Source of the DNA: Acidipropionibacterium sp.
GTDB taxonomy: Bacteria; Actinomycetota; Actinomycetes; Propionibacteriales; Propionibacteriaceae
DNA length: 64,000 nucleotides
Reading direction: 5' to 3'
Assembly: GCA_022647765.1 (NCBI GenBank)
Contig: JALCLH010000006.1
Span: 62,001-126,000, forward strand
The notes under the pieces were generated by a model. The model was given only the letters and a program-made list of their open reading frames with translations. It was not told the DNA's origin and did no database searches. Positions 26,799 to 35,903 of this stretch are shown here, piece by piece. A program made the position numbers and the translations under genes. Within the stretch, counting starts at the first letter, position 1; each line of letters opens with the position of its first letter.

Positions 26799-27089
26799 AT
26801 GAAGCTCCCACACACACTCAACGTTCTGCCGATTCAGGCCCGGATCGCGGCCGGAAATCCCTCCGCCTGGCGGGACGGCCTCGTCGAGTCCGTCGACGGC
26901 GCGACGGCGACGGTGCTGCTCCGGCTCCTCGACGGTTCGGCACTTCGGGTTCAGGTGGTAGACGCCGATGGCCTCCCGAATGTGGGGGACCCGGTCGCCT
27001 ACCACCCGATCGCCGAGATTCTGGCCGGTGCGGTGCAGACCACCGCGCGACCCGCCTCGATCGACACAAACTCGATCAGCACGGACTGA
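26799..27089 (+). CDS. small hypothetical protein downstream of a cysteine leader
   Basis: 96 aa from the ATG at 26799 with GTGGAGG 4 bases upstream. After a short N-tail the middle (WRDGLVESVDGATATVLLRL, then DGSALRVQVVDADGLPNVGD) reads as beta strands compatible with a small OB- or SH3-like barrel. The C-tail is Thr/Ser-rich. There is no signal peptide, membrane segment or cysteine. I do not recognise a family. Its position 177 bp after a Cys-rich leader suggests control by cysteine or sulfur supply. It is convergent with the Met/Cys-rich protein gene, six bases apart. Confidence 0.6.
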   Translation: MKLPHTLNVLPIQARIAAGNPSAWRDGLVESVDGATATVLLRLLDGSALRVQVVDADGLPNVGDPVAYHPIAEILAGAVQTTARPASIDTNSISTD

Positions 27090-27095
27090 GGCCGA

Positions 27096-27491
27096 TCAGT
27101 GAGCCATCTTCTCCATCATGGCGTCGCACTGGGCGACCATGGCGTCGCAGGCCTTGGCGCAGTAACGGCACATGTCCATGGCGTCGGCGTGCATCATGCA
27201 CTCGGCGGAGCAGGCCTTGCCCATCATCATGCAGGTCTTCATCATCTGCATCATGACGGCGGAGTCGTAGCCGGCGGGGCGCATCATCATCTTCATGCAG
27301 CAGTCGGCCATCTCGGCCATGGACATGCACATGGCGCGGCAGGCGTCCATATCCCCGCCCATGGCGGCTCCGGCGCACATGCTGCAGGCCATCGAACACG
27401 AGTTCATGGACTCCATGCACTCGCTCATCATGTCCATGTCCATGGGCATATCCGCCATGGACGTGGACCTCATCATCTCCATCATTTCCAT
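27096..27491 (-). CDS. Met/Cys-rich four-helix-bundle protein, putative copper storage (DUF326/Csp-like)
   Basis: 131 aa with about 15 Cys and about 40 Met. Cys residues occur in helical i,i+3/i+4 spacing (SCSMACSMC, ACRAMC, KACSAEC, MCRYCAKAC), the pattern of cytosolic Csp/DUF326 bundles that store Cu(I) inside the helix bundle. The N-terminal 25 residues are mostly Met and Asp. The ATG at 27491 with GAAGGA upstream is chosen; an in-frame start at 27650 would run through a tRNA gene. No signal peptide is visible, so it is cytosolic. Family assignment rests on the Cys pattern; the Met excess is unusual. Confidence 0.75.
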   Translation of the reverse strand: MEMMEMMRSTSMADMPMDMDMMSECMESMNSCSMACSMCAGAAMGGDMDACRAMCMSMAEMADCCMKMMMRPAGYDSAVMMQMMKTCMMMGKACSAECMMHADAMDMCRYCAKACDAMVAQCDAMMEKMAH

Positions 27492-27575
27492 CTTGGGTTC
27501 CTTCCCCTGGACGCCGGGAACCGAGTTCCCGACTACGGCGCGCTCTGTGCCGCGTGTCCAGCGTAGGTCCTTCAT

Positions 27576-27649
27576 GGCGCTGTGGCTGAGAGGTGAGGCA
27601 GCGGATTGCAAATCCGTGCACGCCGGTTCGAATCCGGTCAGCGCCTCCA
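27576..27649 (+). tRNA. tRNA-Cys (anticodon GCA)
   Basis: Complete cloverleaf. Acceptor GGCGCTG pairs with CAGCGCC at 27639-27645. The anticodon loop TTGCAAA has GCA at 27608-27610. The T-arm is GCCGGTTCGAATCCGGT, and CCA is encoded (27647-27649). It is the only tRNA gene seen, and lies 85 bp from a very Cys-rich protein gene and ~1 kb from a Cys leader. Confidence 0.95.
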
Positions 27650-27739
27650 TACATCCCTTCGGGGGTGACGCCGAGCCCGGTCCGGTGGCTGTCCGCCGGG
27701 CCGGGCTCGTGCTTTCCGGGTCGCGCTACAACCCGAGGG

Positions 27740-28579
27740 TCAGCTCACCACCTGGTAGCTGACCGAGGTCACGCCCGCATCGGTGCTGGCGATCTGGGAG
27801 AAGGCGCCAGTGGACAGGTCGAGGCAGCGGCCGGAGACGTAGGGCCCGCGGTCGTTGATCCGCACGACGACCGACCTGCCGTTGGCCTGGTTCGTCACCC
27901 GGAGCTTGGTGCCGAAGCTGTAGGTCTTGCTCGCCGCGGTCATGGCCGAGGAGTCGAAGGACTCGCCGGAGGCGGTCTGGGACCCGGAGCCGTAGAAAGA
28001 CGCCTGGCAGGAGCCGCCCCCGCTTGTGCTGCTCGATGAGGAGCCGGACGAGGAGGTGGACTCCGCGGAGTGGCGCGGCGTGTAGCTCTGACGCTGGCTG
28101 GAGCGGCTGGTATCGCTGAAGCTGGTGGAGGGGCCTGCGGAGTGACGCGGGGCGTAGCTGGAGGTCGACCCGCTGCTCGCCGTGGAGCCGGAGTGGGTGA
28201 GGTACTGGGAGTAGATGTAGCCCACCTGGCCGTGGTAGCGGACCTTCGTCCAGCCGTTGTGGGAGGCCTCGAGCTGGGTGGTGTAGTGGCCGGTGCGCAG
28301 CAGGCCGATGCGGGAGTGGGAGAGACCGGCGCCCGAGCGGACGTTGACGTTGGTCGTGGCCCAGACATGCGTGCGGGTCTTCGGGGTCTGCGCCGGTGCG
28401 GAGGCGATCTGCCTGGGTGCGGAAGCGTGGGAGGCCTGCGCCGGGGTCTTGGACGGACCGACGGGCGCGGCGTGCGCCTGTTGGGCGACCGACCCCATGA
28501 CGGCGATTCCGGTGGCGGCGCCGAGTGCGAGGACACGACGGAACGATTTCGTGGAGTTCATGGTGGTGGTGCTGGCCAT
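27740..28579 (-). CDS. secreted SH3b plus RlpA-like double-psi beta-barrel protein
   Basis: 279 aa. Signal peptide VLALGAATGIAVMGSVAQQAHA with AxA cleavage site. Residues ~70-125 form a bacterial SH3 domain (WATTNVNVRSGAGLSHSRIG to WTKVRYHGQVGYIYSQYL). A Ser-rich linker with two SYxPRHSA repeats follows. The C-terminal RlpA/septal-like barrel is GQCxASFYG-type: SCQASFYGSGSQTASGE to VVRINDRGPYVSGRCLDLS. GGAAGGAAA precedes the ATG at 28579. The domain set points to peptidoglycan binding or cleavage at the cell wall. Divergent from the TPP riboswitch. Confidence 0.88.
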   Translation of the reverse strand: MASTTTMNSTKSFRRVLALGAATGIAVMGSVAQQAHAAPVGPSKTPAQASHASAPRQIASAPAQTPKTRTHVWATTNVNVRSGAGLSHSRIGLLRTGHYTTQLEASHNGWTKVRYHGQVGYIYSQYLTHSGSTASSGSTSSYAPRHSAGPSTSFSDTSRSSQRQSYTPRHSAESTSSSGSSSSSTSGGGSCQASFYGSGSQTASGESFDSSAMTAASKTYSFGTKLRVTNQANGRSVVVRINDRGPYVSGRCLDLSTGAFSQIASTDAGVTSVSYQVVS

Positions 28580-28735
28580 GTGTGGTTTCCTTCCAGTCGG
28601 TGGGCCGCAGCGCGACCCGTCACCACACGACAGTAAGAGCATGCTGAGGATTTCTCAAACATTTATCAGGATTTCCCGTCTTGTCGGGATTGCCCATGGG
28701 TCAGGCGCCCCCCGACACCCCGGTGGTAGATTGCG

Positions 28736-28838
28736 AGACCTACGGGAGCCCCACCGGGGCTGAGAGGGCGAGAGCCGACCGTTGGGGATCCTCGGATCCC
28801 CGGACCTGATGCGGGTAATGCCGCCGGAGGGAAGGAGC
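28736..28838 (+). promoter_or_regulatory. TPP riboswitch (THI element)
   Basis: Conserved parts in order: ACGGGAGCCCC...GGGGCTGAGAG around 28742-28767, a variable stem with CTCGGATCC, then GACCTGATGCGGGTAATGCC at 28803-28822. A GGAAGGAG ribosome-binding site follows. It binds thiamine pyrophosphate and should shut off thiS-thiG-thiF when TPP is abundant. Occlusion of the nearby ribosome-binding site is the likely mode. Confidence 0.95.
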
Positions 28839-28849
28839 TGACTGCGATC

Positions 28850-31132
<2,283 letters not shown>

Positions 31133-31277
31133 CACTTGAGTACTGACACGCGGCGTCATTGACACGCGGGGTCCCTGGGCACCGGCACTCGTGACGCGGG
31201 CCGTGCCATCCTTGCGGGTGGCGCGTCCGTGTCGGTCGTCTGTGGGCGCGTCCTGAATGCGAGCAGAGGAGCGGGCG

Positions 31278-31982
31278 ATGGTCTCACTGGTGGTCCTCGA
31301 TCTGATCGGAACCACGGTCGACGACGGCGGCGCGGTGTCGCGGGCGCTGCGCACCGTGGTGGAGGAGACCGGAGCCGCGGTCGCTGAGGAGGATCTCAGG
31401 ACCTGGGCCTGGGCCGAGCGGGGCAGCGCGATCTCGGCGCTGATGGCCCTGGGCGGCGTCCAGCCCGGACGCGGCGTGGTCGGCCAGCAGCTCGCCCGGT
31501 TCGGCACGGTTCTGGCGGACTCCTGGCGCACCGGCCCGCCGCACGAGATAGCCGACGCCGGCCGGCTCTTCGAGCAGTTCCAGCAGCACGGCGTCCGGGT
31601 CGCCCTCACCACCGACCTCGATGAGCGGACCGTCGCTCCGCTGATGGAGTCGCTGGGCTGGTGGCCGGCCCGCAAGCACCTGATCGACACCGTGGTGACC
31701 GCCGATGACGTCACCACCGGCAGCCCCGCCCCCTACCTGATCCACCGCGCGATGGAGCGCACCCGGGTCATCGACGTCCACCAGGTGATCGCCGTCGGGG
31801 ACACCCCGGTCGACCTCCAGGCCGCCCGCAACGCCGGGGCGATGGCGGTCGGCGTCCTCACCGGAGCGGCGGATCTGCCCACCCTGGATGCCACCCCGCA
31901 CGACCGGCTGCTCGCCTCGATCGCAGATCTCCCCGTCCTGTGCTGGCCGGAGGAGCCGGGCGCGCCGCGGGCGATGGGCTGA
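31278..31982 (+). CDS. HAD-superfamily phosphatase (phosphonatase-like)
   Basis: 234 aa. Motif I is VVLDLIGTTVDDGG: the nucleophile Asp is followed by Ile-Gly-Thr, as in phosphonoacetaldehyde hydrolase-like HADs. Motif II is VALTTDLD. The late motif is AVGDTPVDLQAARNAGAMAV. GAGGAG lies 7 bases before the ATG at 31278. Substrate unknown; no phosphonate genes are nearby. Separate from the thi operon by 145 bp. Confidence 0.85.
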   Translation: MVSLVVLDLIGTTVDDGGAVSRALRTVVEETGAAVAEEDLRTWAWAERGSAISALMALGGVQPGRGVVGQQLARFGTVLADSWRTGPPHEIADAGRLFEQFQQHGVRVALTTDLDERTVAPLMESLGWWPARKHLIDTVVTADDVTTGSPAPYLIHRAMERTRVIDVHQVIAVGDTPVDLQAARNAGAMAVGVLTGAADLPTLDATPHDRLLASIADLPVLCWPEEPGAPRAMG

Positions 31983-31998
31983 GGGAAGCCGCGCCGGT

Positions 31999-32324
31999 GT
32001 GAACATTTCGCTCGCGTAAGGCCCGATCCGGCTCTGGCGATCTCGGAAAGGCCCTTAGGCGAGTGAAAGTTGCACTTGTGGCGCAGCGGCGCCCCTCAGC
32101 CGGCGGGTGTTGAAGTCGCTGGCGTGAACATTTCGCTCGCGTAAGGCCCGACCCGGCTCTGGCGATCCCGAAAGGGCCCATACGCGAGTGAAAGTTGCAC
32201 TTGTGACGCGGCGGCGCCCTCAGTCGGCGTGGGTCGAAGTCGCTGGTGTGAACTTTTCACTCGCGTAAGGCCCGACCCAGCTCTGGCGATCTCGAAAAGG
32301 CCCTTACCCGAGTGAAAGTTGCAC
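31999..32324. repeat. palindromic repeat family A, copies 2-4 as a 124-125 bp tandem array
   Basis: Three 77-bp palindromic elements at 31999-32075, 32124-32200 and 32248-32324. Each begins GTGAACatTTC.CTCGCGTAA and ends GAGTGAAAGTTGCAC. The spacers (..GCGGCGCCC.CAG.CGGCG.G..) are also conserved, so the true unit is ~124 bp. The last copy abuts the TetR stop codon. No coding potential is seen. Confidence 0.93.
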
Positions 32325-32957
32325 TCAGGCCCGCATCAGCGCCTTGAGCAGGTTCGACATCTGCTGAGTGACCGCGACGTGGTCGGCCGGATGCCCGGCG
32401 ATGATCGCCTCGATCATCTGCTGGTCGTAGATGATGTGCATCACCGACAGCAGGTCGTCCACCGAGATGCCCAGATGCACATCGTTGGCCTCGATCACCT
32501 CGGTGACCAGATCATGAAGGACCGGGGCGCAGGACTCGGTGAGGGCCCGGTAGGCCGGCCGGAGCTCGGGGTCGCGGGCCGCCTGCAGTCGGATCTCGCT
32601 GATCGCGAGGATGGTCTCGGGATCGGTGCTGACGGTGCTGGTGAACAGCTCGAGGGCCAGGTCGAGCTTCTTGTCGATCGGCAGTCCGGTGGCCGAGACC
32701 TTGGGCAGCTCGGTCGACAGTGCCCGGATCGCCTGATCCTGGGAGCGCTGCAGGATGTCGAGGCAGAGCTCGTTCTTCGACTCGAAGTTGGAGTAGAAGG
32801 CACCGCGGGTGAATCCCGCCTCCTCGCAGATCTCCTCCACCGATGCGCCGTCGACCCCCTTCCGGGCGAACACCCGGGTCGCGGCCCACGCCAGTCGTTG
32901 CCGGGTGAGTGCCCGTCGAGTGCTGACGCGTTCTCGGGGTGTGGCGACATCGGTCAT
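32325..32957 (-). CDS. TetR-family transcriptional regulator
   Basis: 210 aa. HTH in the N-terminus (DGASVEEICEEAGFTRGAFY, SNFESKNELCLDIL). The C-terminal helical ligand domain is not specific. GGGAGG precedes two adjacent ATGs (32960, 32957); the second has the better spacing. Divergent from the MMPL gene with a 130-bp promoter region rich in CGTATC/GATACG sequences (GCGTATCGGATACGC-like, 33014-33028), a plausible operator. It likely represses the MMPL-YhgE pair. Confidence 0.9.
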   Translation of the reverse strand: MTDVATPRERVSTRRALTRQRLAWAATRVFARKGVDGASVEEICEEAGFTRGAFYSNFESKNELCLDILQRSQDQAIRALSTELPKVSATGLPIDKKLDLALELFTSTVSTDPETILAISEIRLQAARDPELRPAYRALTESCAPVLHDLVTEVIEANDVHLGISVDDLLSVMHIIYDQQMIEAIIAGHPADHVAVTQQMSNLLKALMRA

Positions 32958-33007
32958 CATCAGCCTCCCGTGGCTCCCGTTGTCAATCCGGTATCAGCCG
33001 GTTTGCA

Positions 33008-33045
33008 TACAGTAGCGTATCGGATACGCTTCCGTACTGGATACG
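33008..33045. promoter_or_regulatory. candidate TetR operator region
   Basis: In the TetR-MMPL gap, AGTAGCGTATCGGATACGCT contains the near-palindrome AGCGTATCGGATACGCT, followed by GTACTGGATACG. GATACG/CGTATC recurs three times. Position between divergent genes suits a TetR operator; no binding evidence. Confidence 0.55.
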
Positions 33046-33089
33046 TTTCTGTACCGAGAATGAGACGGATCGACGATTCTGAGGTGACG

Positions 33090-35903
33090 ATGTCCTCCTT
33101 CCTGCACGATCTCAGCGCCTGGTGCTTCCGGCGCGCGAAGACTGTCATCGCGATCTGGCTGGGGATCCTGGCCCTGCTCGGCGTCCTCACGCTCGGTTTC
33201 GGAGGGTCCTTCGAGAACACCTTCAGCATCCCCGGCGCCCCCTCCCAGACCGCCATGGACAACCTCAAGGCGACCTTCCCGGAGGCGGCCGACCTCACCG
33301 CAGATGTGGTGGTCGTGGTCCCGAAGGGCGAGTCCGTGGAGTCCGCGGCGACAAAGCCGAAGATCGAGCAGGGGGTCGCCGATTTCAAGAAGCTCGGTTT
33401 CGTCAGCAGCGCGACCTCGCCCTGGGACAAGTTCGTCAGCGGAATGGTCAGCGAGGACAAGACCTCCGCGGTCATCCAGGTGGACCTCGGCAACCAGGAC
33501 CAGATCTCCTTCCCCGACGCCGACAAGGCCGCCCTTCAGAAGACCGGACAGAAGATCGAGCGGACCCTTCCGGTCGGCAGCCAGGTGAACGTCGGCGGCC
33601 AGGCCTTCGGCGCCACCATGCCGACCCTCGGCGTCACCGAGGCGCTCGGCGTCGTCGTCGCCCTGATCGTGCTGTTCATCACCCTGGGCTCCATCGTCGC
33701 CGCCGGGATGCCCATCGCCACCGCCCTGATCGGCGTCGGCATCTCGACCTGCATCACGATGCTGCTGGCCAACTTCACCGACATCAACTCCACCACCCCG
33801 CTGCTCGCCGTGATGCTGGGTCTGGCGGTGGGCATCGACTACGCCCTGTTCATCCTGTCGAGGCACCGCGACCAGCTGGCCGACGGCGTCGATCCGCAGA
33901 CCTCGGCCTCCCGGGCGGTGGCGACCTCCGGATCGGCGGTCGTCTTCGCCGGCGCCACGGTCATCATCGCCCTGGTCGGCCTGTCGATCGCGCGCATCCC
34001 CTTCCTCACCGTGATGGGCATCTTCGCTGCCATCGGGGTCGCGCTGGCGGTGGTCATCGCGCTCACCGTGCTGCCCGCCTTCATGGGCCTGATGGGCACC
34101 CGGATGACGCCGCGCACCCGGCGCAGAAAGGGCAAGGACAAGAAGGTGCAGGACGCCGCGCAGGGTCAGGACGCCGTCCTGACCGGGAGCGTCAAACAGC
34201 CCGCCCCGAGCGCCCAGCCGCAGCCGAAGAAGGCCGAGAAGGCCCCCCGGCGCGGCGTCTTCGCCTGGTGGGTGCACGTCGTCACCAAGGTCCCGGCGGT
34301 CACCATCCTCGTCGTGGTGGTGCTGGTCGGCTCCCTGGCCATCCCGGTCAAGGACCTCCATCTTTCGCTGCCCAGCGCCGCCGAGGACGCCGTCGGCACG
34401 CCCTCCCGGCAGACCTACGACACCCTCACCGACAAGTTCGGGGAGGGATTCAACGGCCCGATCATCGTCACCGCCGATATCGTCAACTCGACCGACCCGA
34501 TGGGCGTCATCAACGGCCTCAAGAAGGACATCAAGGCGCTCCCCGGCGTCAAGCAGGTGCCGGTGGCGACCCCGAACCAGAATGTCGACACCGCGATGAT
34601 CCAGGTGATCCCCACCACCGGACCCTCCGACGAGGCGACCGCGGACCTGGTCAGCCGGCTGCGCGACCAGCAGGGGAAGTGGAAGTCGGAGTTCGGCGTC
34701 GACACCGGCGTCACCGGCGTCACCGCCATCCAGATCGACGTCTCCAGCCGGCTCGGCAGCGCGATGTTCCCCTTCGCGCTGTTCGTGGTCGGCCTGTGCC
34801 TGATCCTGCTGACCGTGGTCTTCCGCTCGATCGCGGTGCCCATCAAGGCGACCGTCGGCTATCTGCTGTCGGCCGGGGCCGGGCTGGGGGTGGCCCAGCT
34901 GGTGTTCAACCGCGGCATCGGGCTCAGCATCATCAATATGGACAAGCCGGTGCCGATCATCTCCTTCATGCCGATCGTGGTGATGGGCATCCTGTTCGGC
35001 CTGGCGATGGACTACGAGGTCTTCCTGGTCTCCCGGATGCGGGAGTTCTACACCCACGGGGTGGAGGCGAAGCAGGCCGTGGTCGACGGCTTCGTCGCCG
35101 CCGGGAAGGTCGTCACCGCCGCGGCCCTCATCATGTTCTCGGTCTTCGCCTTCTTCATCCCCGAGGGCATGAACGCCCTGCGCGAGATCGCCCTGGCGCT
35201 GGCCGTCGGCATCGTGGTGGACGCCTTCCTGGTCCGGATGACCCTGGTCCCGGCGGTGCTCACCCTGCTCGGCGACAAGGCCTGGTGGCTGCCGAAGTGG
35301 CTCGAGGAGCACCTGCCGGTGCTCGACATCGAGGGCGAGGCGGTGCGCCGCGAGGCCCAGCTCGCCGACTGGCCGACCCCCGAGCACACCGAGGCCGTGC
35401 ACGGCGAGGGACTGGCCGTCGAGGGCCTGTTCAGCGATGTCCGGGCCCACGTCGAACCCGGCGAGGTGCAGGCGGTGGCCGGGCCTCCCGGAGCGGTCAC
35501 CGGACTGCTGCTGGCCCTGTCCGGGCGTCTCACCCTGGACGCCGGGGACTGCCGCTCCGCCGGCGAGCTGCTGCCCGACCGCGCCGCGAAGGTGCGCCGG
35601 CTGGTCACCTACGTCGACGCCGCCGAGCCCGACGGGCTGGCCGACCGGCTGCGCGAGGGCCTCCACCCGACCACCCGGCTGGCCGTCATCGACCACGCCG
35701 ACCGGGTCGTCGACCCCGAGTCCCGGGCGGCCCTTGAACATCTGTGCACCCGGGCGCGAACGGCCGGGCGCACCGGCGTCCTGCTCGGTGCTCAGCGAGC
35801 CGGACGACTGGACTGGCTGAACCCCGACGGCGTCGGGGAGCTCGCCAGCACGCAGACATCAGCCGATGAGACGCCCGCCCTCTCCGAAGGAGCGAACCGA
35901 TGA
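33090..35903 (+). CDS. MMPL/RND-family exporter with a C-terminal degenerate ABC-ATPase-like domain
   Basis: 937 aa. Two repeats, each with an extracellular loop and 5-6 helices. The first helix is KTVIAIWLGILALLGVLTLG. The proton-relay type regions are GLAVGIDYALFILSRHRDQL and ILFGLAMDYEVFLVSRMREF, each with the conserved Asp-Tyr. After ~residue 770 there is an extra ~165-residue soluble part (AVEGLFSDVRAHVEPGEVQA). It carries GPPGAVTGLLLALSGRL in place of a Walker A and RLAVIDHADRV in place of Walker B, as in an ABC ATPase that lost its Lys. Probably exports a lipid or hydrophobic compound. ATG at 33090 with GAGG upstream. Confidence 0.9.
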   Translation: MSSFLHDLSAWCFRRAKTVIAIWLGILALLGVLTLGFGGSFENTFSIPGAPSQTAMDNLKATFPEAADLTADVVVVVPKGESVESAATKPKIEQGVADFKKLGFVSSATSPWDKFVSGMVSEDKTSAVIQVDLGNQDQISFPDADKAALQKTGQKIERTLPVGSQVNVGGQAFGATMPTLGVTEALGVVVALIVLFITLGSIVAAGMPIATALIGVGISTCITMLLANFTDINSTTPLLAVMLGLAVGIDYALFILSRHRDQLADGVDPQTSASRAVATSGSAVVFAGATVIIALVGLSIARIPFLTVMGIFAAIGVALAVVIALTVLPAFMGLMGTRMTPRTRRRKGKDKKVQDAAQGQDAVLTGSVKQPAPSAQPQPKKAEKAPRRGVFAWWVHVVTKVPAVTILVVVVLVGSLAIPVKDLHLSLPSAAEDAVGTPSRQTYDTLTDKFGEGFNGPIIVTADIVNSTDPMGVINGLKKDIKALPGVKQVPVATPNQNVDTAMIQVIPTTGPSDEATADLVSRLRDQQGKWKSEFGVDTGVTGVTAIQIDVSSRLGSAMFPFALFVVGLCLILLTVVFRSIAVPIKATVGYLLSAGAGLGVAQLVFNRGIGLSIINMDKPVPIISFMPIVVMGILFGLAMDYEVFLVSRMREFYTHGVEAKQAVVDGFVAAGKVVTAAALIMFSVFAFFIPEGMNALREIALALAVGIVVDAFLVRMTLVPAVLTLLGDKAWWLPKWLEEHLPVLDIEGEAVRREAQLADWPTPEHTEAVHGEGLAVEGLFSDVRAHVEPGEVQAVAGPPGAVTGLLLALSGRLTLDAGDCRSAGELLPDRAAKVRRLVTYVDAAEPDGLADRLREGLHPTTRLAVIDHADRVVDPESRAALEHLCTRARTAGRTGVLLGAQRAGRLDWLNPDGVGELASTQTSADETPALSEGANR

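Noticed and set aside
27492..27650. In-frame upstream extension of the Met/Cys-rich protein
   Set aside because: It would translate through tRNA-Cys; the ATG at 27491 has a good ribosome-binding site.
31999..32324. CRISPR array or integron attC sites
   Set aside because: Only three units, spacers are conserved, and no cas or integrase genes are near.
33060..33089. Earlier ATG for the MMPL gene (MRRIDDSEVT...)
   Set aside because: The ATG at 33090 is preceded by GAGG and begins the conserved N-terminus; the upstream residues look like leader.
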